Origin: DASTDY01 sp035457345
Lineage (GTDB): Bacteria > Patescibacteriota > Saccharimonadia > Saccharimonadales > EFPC-124
Assembly (NCBI GenBank): GCA_035457345.1
Contig: DATIBT010000059.1
Span: 1-13,230 of the forward strand
Direction of reading: 5' to 3'
DNA length: 13,230 bases
Shown here: positions 6,307 to 11,254 of the stretch, in pieces
How positions within the stretch are numbered: the stretch's first letter is position 1
How the letters are laid out: the number at the start of each line of letters is the position of its first letter
Program-made: the position numbers and the translations under genes
The notes under the pieces: model-generated
The model's input: only the letters and a program-made list of their open reading frames with translations
Databases searched by the model: none
What the model was told of the DNA's origin: nothing

Positions 6307-6822
6307 ATGCGCACGAGAGTGTGTATTGCGGCCGTAATGCTCGCCGCAACAGCCGGGTGTAGCTCGGGGAGCGAAAAGCCTGTTGGCTCAGCTTCGTGGA
6401 ATGAAGGGACGCCAACCCCTTCGGCAACTCTTCCCACTCCCCCTTCGGCCCGTGCCGTCGTAATAGCCAAAGGCGACGTCTGCCAACCGCCTGGCGTCCC
6501 CGGCAACTGTTGGCTGCCGCTCTATCCACAGCCAGCCCTCACCGGCACCGCCTACAATCAAAGTGCCGTGTGTAACAATGGCAGCCGCGACCAATCGTCG
6601 TGCTGGCCGCAACCAGACACGGAAGTAGAGGTAGTCTGCACCACGCAAGGCAGCGACGGCCGTCAGTGGTATGGCGTGCGCGTTCCGCCAGAACGCATGG
6701 TCGCCAGTTCCGCACAACATATCCATACTGACGGCCCGATCGGTTACGCCGCCGCCCAGTATCTGTGGGTACGGGGCGGCGAGGCGCTCAACTCCCTACC
6801 CGACTGTTCCAATCTCAACTAG
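6307..6822 (+). CDS. Putative lipoprotein with SH3-like domain
   Basis: 171 residues. N-terminal MRTRVCIAAVMLAATAGC looks like a lipoprotein signal ending in a lipobox-type AGC with Cys18 (Thr at -3 is less usual), followed by a Ser/Pro/Thr linker to about residue 45 typical of tethered exported proteins. The remaining part has bacterial SH3-like features: VYxxP-type LYPQPALTGTAYNQ, a CWPQPDTEVEVVCTTQGSDGRQWYGVRV core, GYAAAQYLWV near the end and a closing LPDC. Several cysteines (in CQPPGVPGNC, VCNNG, SCWPQ, VCTTQ and PDC) could form disulfides outside the cell. ATG 6307 is preferred over GTG 6301, because AGGAGG (6296-6301) overlaps that GTG and is five bases from the ATG. SH3-like domains in such proteins often bind cell-wall peptides. 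The lipoprotein call is fairly secure; the domain call is moderate. Confidence 0.75.
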   Translation: MRTRVCIAAVMLAATAGCSSGSEKPVGSASWNEGTPTPSATLPTPPSARAVVIAKGDVCQPPGVPGNCWLPLYPQPALTGTAYNQSAVCNNGSRDQSSCWPQPDTEVEVVCTTQGSDGRQWYGVRVPPERMVASSAQHIHTDGPIGYAAAQYLWVRGGEALNSLPDCSNLN

Positions 6823-6830
6823 CGGACACG

Positions 6831-6857
6831 GTGCGCCTGGAGGGTAGCCAGGCGCAC
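6831..6857. terminator. Perfect 10-bp hairpin between convergent lipoprotein gene and purF
   Basis: GTGCGCCTGG (6831-6840) and CCAGGCGCAC (6848-6857) with a seven-base loop, eight bases after the lipoprotein stop and 18 bases beyond the purF stop on the other strand. No T-run on either exit side, so it is a terminator-like or 3'-end protecting structure rather than a classical intrinsic terminator. Confidence 0.5.
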
Positions 6858-6875
6858 CAACGCACATGGGCACGC

Positions 6876-8288
6876 TCAGCTTTGCGCAAAAGACACTTGG
6901 GTAATTCCTTCTTGTTGCCTGCCAATGCTAATTGGGTATATGCCGTCAAAGCAGTGGCTAGTAAAGTCGCTGGCTGGCTTACCGGTGGCGCGGATCATGC
7001 CATCGTACGACAAGTAACCCAGTGAGTCCACGCCCAAATGCTTGCGAATTTCCTCTCCAGACATAAGATACGCGATGAGGTCTTCCTGCCGCGGCAAGTT
7101 AATACCATAAAAATCCGGATACACCACCGGTGGCGAGCTCACTAAAATGTGCACCTCTTTCGCGCCCGCATCGTACAACATACTGGCGATCTTACGCGTG
7201 GTAGTGCCGCGCACAATTGAGTCATCTATTAAAACGACCCGTTTGCCGTTGAGTACTTGAGGCATGGGATTGAGTTTCATGCGTAAGTCTTGTTCGCGCA
7301 GCTGGGCAGTTGGGCGGATAAACGTGCGGTGAATGTAACGGTTTTTAATGAGTGCCATCTCGAACGGAATACCGCTGGCACGTGAGTAGCCAAGCGATGC
7401 CGGAATGGCAGAGTCTGGTACGGGCACCACAAGATCGGCATCAATCTTGTATTCTTTTGCCAGTTCTTTACCAAGCCGTTCCCTTACGCCATTCACGCTC
7501 GTTCCTTCAATAACGCTGTCGGGACGGGCAAAGTACACATACTCAAAAATATCCAGTTTGAGTTTGCCGGGTACGACTTGGTGCGAGGTAATGCCATGCT
7601 CGTTAATAACCACCATCTCGCCTGGTTTGATGTCACGAATGAATGTGGCGCCAATAGTGTCAAACGCGCACGTCTCGGAGGCAACCACGTAGCCATCGTT
7701 TAATTTGGCGAGGGAAAGCGGCCGAATGCCACAGCGGTCCCTAAACGCCACCAATTCTGTGGCAGTCATAGCCACGCAGGAGAACGCACCCTCAAACAAC
7801 GGGTACGCAGCGGTGACGGCGTCTTTGAGACTCATCCCCTGACGCATATTAGCCTCTATAACCGCAGCCATCATGCCCGAATCGTTCAGCTTACTGTAGT
7901 TAATTCCCCGCTTTTGCAGAAATGCCTCCAGTTCGTCCGTCTGCGGCAAGTTGCCATTATGCGCAAAAGCAAATTTAGTATCGCGGTATAACGCCGGCTG
8001 GCTATGCGCGTCGTTAGCCGCACCAGACGTAGAGTAACGGTTGTGGCCAATAGTGATATTGCCAGCCAGCTGCTCCAAGTCTTCCTCGCGGTACACATTC
8101 GCCACCAACCCCGGCCCCGTGTGACGATGCAAAAAAACACCGTCCGAACTGACGATGCCTGAGCTCTCCTGCCCCCTGTGTTGCAAGGCCCAAAGGCCAT
8201 AAAAAGTAATTCTTGCCGCTTCTTCCACGTTGTAGGCGCCGAAGACGGCGCACTTTTCGTGGAGTGCTTTATCTACCCTAAATGACAT
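6876..8288 (-). CDS. purF: Amidophosphoribosyltransferase (glutamine PRPP amidotransferase)
   Basis: First step of de novo purine synthesis: PRPP and glutamine give 5-phosphoribosylamine, cytoplasmic. 470 residues, normal length. The N-terminal glutaminase domain has Cys13 as nucleophile after a 12-residue leader (SFRVDKALHEK before CAVFGAYN), QHRGQESSG (36-44), NRYSTSG (83-89), HNGNL (110-114) and DRCGIRPL (184-191). The phosphoribosyltransferase domain has FEYVYFARPDS (248-258) and the PRPP loop VVLIDDSIVRGTTT (351-364). Cys13 implies a cleaved propeptide as in B. subtilis PurF, but the Fe-S ligand positions are absent: Asp246 precedes FEYVYF where the cluster enzyme has Cys, Asp392 sits in YPDFYG, and no CxxC occurs near residue 446. 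ATG 8288-8286 is supported by GAGGTGG at 8296-8302. It lies 78 bases downstream of the DUF2130 gene on the same strand; no other pur gene is visible. Confidence 0.97.
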   Translation of the reverse strand: MSFRVDKALHEKCAVFGAYNVEEAARITFYGLWALQHRGQESSGIVSSDGVFLHRHTGPGLVANVYREEDLEQLAGNITIGHNRYSTSGAANDAHSQPALYRDTKFAFAHNGNLPQTDELEAFLQKRGINYSKLNDSGMMAAVIEANMRQGMSLKDAVTAAYPLFEGAFSCVAMTATELVAFRDRCGIRPLSLAKLNDGYVVASETCAFDTIGATFIRDIKPGEMVVINEHGITSHQVVPGKLKLDIFEYVYFARPDSVIEGTSVNGVRERLGKELAKEYKIDADLVVPVPDSAIPASLGYSRASGIPFEMALIKNRYIHRTFIRPTAQLREQDLRMKLNPMPQVLNGKRVVLIDDSIVRGTTTRKIASMLYDAGAKEVHILVSSPPVVYPDFYGINLPRQEDLIAYLMSGEEIRKHLGVDSLGYLSYDGMIRATGKPASDFTSHCFDGIYPISIGRQQEGITQVSFAQS

Positions 8289-8292
8289 AGGA

Positions 8293-8359
8293 GATCCACC
8301 TCTCGCTTATGCTTATCTTACCCGTATGGTAGCACATAATCAGCGGTTTGAGGTGGATC
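8293..8359. repeat. Long-range inverted repeat that could hide the purF ribosome-binding site
   Basis: GATCCACCTC (8293-8302) and GAGGTGGATC (8350-8359) are exact 10-bp inverted copies with 47 bases between. In minus-strand RNA the upstream arm would pair with the arm containing the purF Shine-Dalgarno GAGGTGG (8302-8296). RNA read through from the DUF2130 gene would carry both arms; RNA begun within the loop would carry only the exposed site. Confidence 0.45.
8326..8334 (-). promoter_or_regulatory. Possible purF promoter (extended -10) inside the inverted-repeat loop
   Basis: Minus strand TGcTACCAT, an extended -10 with four of six consensus bases. No -35 match. The predicted start near 8319 would give a leader of about 30 bases lacking the upstream repeat arm. 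Confidence 0.3.
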
Positions 8360-8366
8360 GGTCAGT

Positions 8367-9644
8367 CTATAGGAGGGTGCTTTGCTCGCCAGCGTCAATT
8401 TCGAGCGTCTTAATGCCCGGCAACGCCTGGTTGGTTATACCCTGCAGGTCGCCGTACATGCCAATCGTATTATCAATAACCGCACGAATGGCTTTCTCTT
8501 GATGCGCCCAACGCAACGCAGCAGCGCGCTTTTCCTTTTCTATCTCAACCTGAAGCATGCTGTAATTCTCAACGATCGCCTCAACGCGGTGCCTAAACTC
8601 TGGGCCAACTAAGAATTGGTACAGCGCCTCCATCTTCGCGTCCTTACCTTCATTGTTGCGGTGCGCGGCATCCACTTGCAGGATGGTTGTGCGCAAGGCC
8701 GATGCGAGCACCGGCGCGAGCATAGGTTTAACCGCCCAAAGGTTTGCCTCAATGTGCCGCATGTCCCCGTACTCTCCCGGCATTTCCTGCGAGACAATAA
8801 CGCCCACATTAGCATTCGCCTCGCGGATGTCCTGCTTGAACTTAGGAATCCAGGCCGGTTGCCACTTACCGTTCTTTGTTTCCCATAGCAGCACGCCGCA
8901 ATTTTCCATACTGCGGTTGCGCACGGTTTGGGTGAGGTCGGCGCCGCGCTGGCCTTTTTTGACTTCGGTAATCTCATCAAAGGGGAACTCTTCACGCAGA
9001 CGATTCTCGAGATCTAACTCCAATACTTCGCCCTGGTTTTGCTGCGAGCCTTGGGCAGCTTTGCGCTGGGCTTCGTCTAGAGACTTCTGCATGTCAGCAA
9101 TCTTTTTCTCTTGCTCGAGGGCACGCAAGCGATATTTCTCGTCCGCGTGCTTAAGGGCATCCTCGCGGATTTTGTCTTCGCTCTCGGCTAGCTTTTTGCT
9201 CGCTTCCAGCTCAGCATTTTCCCGGGCGCGTTTCTCCGCGCTCAGTGATTTCATGAGTTCGGCCAAATCCAGCCGCAGCTTCTTATTATCTTCCTTTGCT
9301 TGCTCTGCATCAGCCTTAAGCGCGGTCATGAGTGCTTCCTGCTCAGCGCTCGCCTTGCGCTGTTCGTTAGCCGCAGCTTGGGCGAGTTTCTTTTTCTCGA
9401 GTTCAAGATCGGCTTCAATCTGCTGCTTTAGCAATTCTTTCTCACCTTCAAGCTGCTTGCGGAACATATCAGCCGTCCGCATGCGCTCCTTTTCTATGAG
9501 TGCGTCCTGATTGGTCTTTAGCTTTGCCAGCTCTTGCTCGTGTTTATGCCGCTCGGCAGCCAAAACACGCGCTTCAATCTGGCCTTCCAGCGCCTTGTCA
9601 ATCTCAATAGTCGCGCCACATTCAGAACATATAATGGTATTCAA
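8367..9644 (-). CDS. DUF2130 family coiled-coil protein with nuclease-like core
   Basis: 425 residues. N-terminus MNTIICSECGATIEI has a single CxxC resembling half of a zinc ribbon. Residues about 20-200 are a long charged coiled coil (Lys/Glu/Ala/Gln rich). The conserved DUF2130 core (about 205-325) reads ELDLENRLREEFPFDEITEVKKGQ (split at residues 209-232), then RGADL with Asp236, VLLWETKNGKW with Glu255 and Lys257, and GVIVSQEMP. This spacing of an early acidic residue, D, and ExK matches the PD-(D/E)xK endonuclease fold, so nuclease activity is possible but inferred. A second charged helical region follows to the end. Start is TTG 9644-9642 with AGGAGGGG at 9654-9661 (about ten bases away); no ATG or GTG lies in frame upstream of the CxxC. 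Cellular function of the family is not established to my knowledge. It may share transcription with purF. Confidence 0.88.
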   Translation of the reverse strand: MNTIICSECGATIEIDKALEGQIEARVLAAERHKHEQELAKLKTNQDALIEKERMRTADMFRKQLEGEKELLKQQIEADLELEKKKLAQAAANEQRKASAEQEALMTALKADAEQAKEDNKKLRLDLAELMKSLSAEKRARENAELEASKKLAESEDKIREDALKHADEKYRLRALEQEKKIADMQKSLDEAQRKAAQGSQQNQGEVLELDLENRLREEFPFDEITEVKKGQRGADLTQTVRNRSMENCGVLLWETKNGKWQPAWIPKFKQDIREANANVGVIVSQEMPGEYGDMRHIEANLWAVKPMLAPVLASALRTTILQVDAAHRNNEGKDAKMEALYQFLVGPEFRHRVEAIVENYSMLQVEIEKEKRAAALRWAHQEKAIRAVIDNTIGMYGDLQGITNQALPGIKTLEIDAGEQSTLL

Positions 9645-9675
9645 GTTGAGAGTCCCCTCCTACGGTGTGATATCT

Positions 9676-9704
9676 AGTATGCGCGGAAAGTGGGGGGTTT
9701 GCAA
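9676..9704 (-). promoter_or_regulatory. Promoter of the DUF2130 gene
   Basis: Minus strand -35 TTGCAA (9704-9699), 17-base spacer, -10 CATACT (9681-9676). The predicted start near 9669 gives a leader of about 25 bases. It lies in the 91-base gap after the four-TM gene, where no terminator is seen. Confidence 0.55.
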
Positions 9705-9735
9705 TCTGCGAGGGTTAATTGCACCCGCACTACGC

Positions 9736-10179
9736 TCAACGACCAAAAAGAGCCCGTAAAAGCCAGTACAGGAAGTAAAAACCAAATAAGGTATAAGAAA
9801 GATTAAAAGCAATATCGAATGAGGCGACAAGGCTGTTATTGGCTATCGCTTGTCTTAAAATTGCCATTACAGAAATAGCTGCCATTGCCACAAAGATGAA
9901 TATGACTAATTGCCAAATAAATGGCTGCCGAAGCATCCATTTGATTTTCCTACTGGTCGTATTGGGCAGCATGTCAAAGACTGCAGTACCCGCGAAGGTT
10001 AGTGCTATGCCCAAACCCGTAATAAAGCTGTATTGCACAACACTCACTGAATTTACTATGGCAGAGCCACCAAAAAGCACGGTCGCCATATATAGCACAG
10101 AGCCTAAAGCGCCACCCACTGCAGTGGCGAGCAGAGCATAATAGCCTTTCCATTGCTTCAAGCCATTAAGCAGTCTCAT
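9736..10179 (-). CDS. Four-TM small membrane protein, downstream partner of the 10166-11068 gene
   Basis: 147 residues, no family recognised. Four hydrophobic helices at about 13-36, 48-70, 87-108 and 120-143, joined by short loops. The positive charges (K8, K11; RKIKWMLR at 77-84; R142, R147) put both ends and the central loop in the cytoplasm. No catalytic motif, so a pore, membrane-disrupting effector or membrane anchor is possible. Start ATG 10179-10177 lies inside the end of the upstream gene (14-base overlap) with GAGG a few bases before it, pointing to translational coupling and fixed stoichiometry. TGA at 9738-9736. AT-richer than purF and dnaE. The two-gene arrangement resembles small defence modules such as Kiwa (four-TM KwaA with soluble KwaB) in shape, but the order is reversed and no sequence match can be claimed. 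Confidence 0.8.
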   Translation of the reverse strand: MRLLNGLKQWKGYYALLATAVGGALGSVLYMATVLFGGSAIVNSVSVVQYSFITGLGIALTFAGTAVFDMLPNTTSRKIKWMLRQPFIWQLVIFIFVAMAAISVMAILRQAIANNSLVASFDIAFNLSYTLFGFYFLYWLLRALFGR

Positions 10180-11068
10180 TCACCGCCTCAATCAGTACTG
10201 GATGATTTGCCTGGTATAAAGCCGCAATATCATCGAACCATCTTTCGGCATTCTCACTAGTAATTGGAACATCCCACTCTTTAGTCGCTTCCAACTTGTT
10301 TTCGAGTAAATTAATTGTTGCGTCGCCAAACTCATTAACTACCTCAACTTCCGCTTTCCCATAAAGTCCAAGATCAATCTCGTTGTCGGATATGGCGCGC
10401 ACTATCTCGTTGGTAGAAATCAAAGGAGTCTTATCTCCATGCTTCCTAGCACCAACAAGCTTAATATAGATCTGTCCCGTGTTTGCAAACTTACTTGCAG
10501 CCTTCAAGCCTTCCACTAAATTATTTTGTTGCATGCTACTATGCAATTTTGCAACCGGCAACCCGACCGTCAAAGATTTTATGCGCTCAACATCGCTGTT
10601 TAGTTCACGCAGCACATCGGGATGCATTAATAAGTCACCTGTAAACCTAATGGGATCGGTTTTATAGCTGCGTTGAATAGTAAACAAATAACCCAAAAAC
10701 ATTGCATGACGCGGGCCATTCTGACTATATTCGAATGTAAGTATTTTTGTCGATGGTGAGTAAACAAAGTGTGTTACCTCAGTAAACTTTTTACCCTCGT
10801 CAAGCATTAAGTCTTCTAGCTCGTCGTCATTTAGCGACCCCATAATCATGTGATTATTGCGGTACTTAACTATCTTGCCGCGATAGTGGTCGCCGTGCGC
10901 CTTGAAATATGTCAGCCGGTAAGAGATACTGTCTGACATCTTTAGGCTTTTTTTAGCGATTTCAAGATTGACGACCTCTTTACAGACATCTTCAAACTCC
11001 GTCTTTATCTCTGCGTTTTCTTCATTGAAAAGGTCAATCTTAAAGAAATGAACTTTATGCTTGGTCAT
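10166..11068 (-). CDS. Unrecognised 300-residue soluble protein, first gene of a two-gene module
   Basis: No family recognised with confidence. It begins HKVHFFKIDLFNEENAEI (residues 4-20), a beta-strand start. The middle has a strongly patterned block: HYRGKIVKY (61-69), SLNDDELEDLMLDEGKKF (78-95), TEVTHFVYSPSTKILTFEYS (96-115) and NGPRHAMFLGYLF (117-129), which looks like the conserved heart of a family of uncharacterised phage-defence-type proteins. The C-terminal half is mixed alpha/beta with alternating charge. No signal peptide or TM segment. Start ATG 11068-11066 has no strong ribosome site (only GAG in GTGAGACCGT), but an extended -10 lies about 34 bases upstream. The stop TAA overlaps the four-TM gene. 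Inference: cytoplasmic sensor or partner for that membrane protein. Alternatives include an unrelated toxin-antitoxin-like pair. Confidence 0.75.
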   Translation of the reverse strand: MTKHKVHFFKIDLFNEENAEIKTEFEDVCKEVVNLEIAKKSLKMSDSISYRLTYFKAHGDHYRGKIVKYRNNHMIMGSLNDDELEDLMLDEGKKFTEVTHFVYSPSTKILTFEYSQNGPRHAMFLGYLFTIQRSYKTDPIRFTGDLLMHPDVLRELNSDVERIKSLTVGLPVAKLHSSMQQNNLVEGLKAASKFANTGQIYIKLVGARKHGDKTPLISTNEIVRAISDNEIDLGLYGKAEVEVVNEFGDATINLLENKLEATKEWDVPITSENAERWFDDIAALYQANHPVLIEAVNETA

Positions 11069-11101
11069 ACGGTCTCACAGTGCGTCAAGTAAATTATTGG
11101 C

Positions 11102-11110
11102 ATTATATCA
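11102..11110 (-). promoter_or_regulatory. Extended -10 promoter of the two-gene module
   Basis: Minus strand TGaTATAAT, a perfect extended -10 consensus. The -35 zone at 17 bases is poor (TTATGT). The predicted start near 11095 gives a leader of about 26 bases. Confidence 0.65.
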
Positions 11111-11153
11111 CAAATACTAAACATACATAACTATTCACTGCTTAGCCTCTGGA

Positions 11154-11182
11154 TTGCCCATTTGACCAAAATCTAATATAAT
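11154..11182 (+). promoter_or_regulatory. Promoter of the 11255 gene
   Basis: -35 TTGCCC (11154-11159), 17-base spacer, -10 TATAAT (11177-11182). The predicted start near 11189 gives a leader of about 66 bases that contains a short CGCCC-CAAG-GGGCG hairpin and ends in AAGGAGGTG (11242-11250). Confidence 0.7.
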
Positions 11183-11254
11183 GCCCTAGCTTCAACGCAC
11201 CACGCCCCAAGGGGCGAGAAATTTAACGTTATCGGATTACAAAGGAGGTGTTCC

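Noticed and set aside
8653..9510. Open plus-strand frame of 285 codons, very Ser/Cys-rich
   Set aside because: It is the antisense of the Lys/Glu/Ala-rich coiled coil of the DUF2130 gene; reversed coiled-coil codons give Ser-rich frames. No ribosome site or promoter.
9736..11068. Naming the pair as the Kiwa system (kwaA/kwaB)
   Set aside because: Gene order is the reverse of Kiwa and I could not identify a DUF4868 signature in the soluble protein. Only the architecture is similar, so it is kept as a hypothesis without gene symbols.
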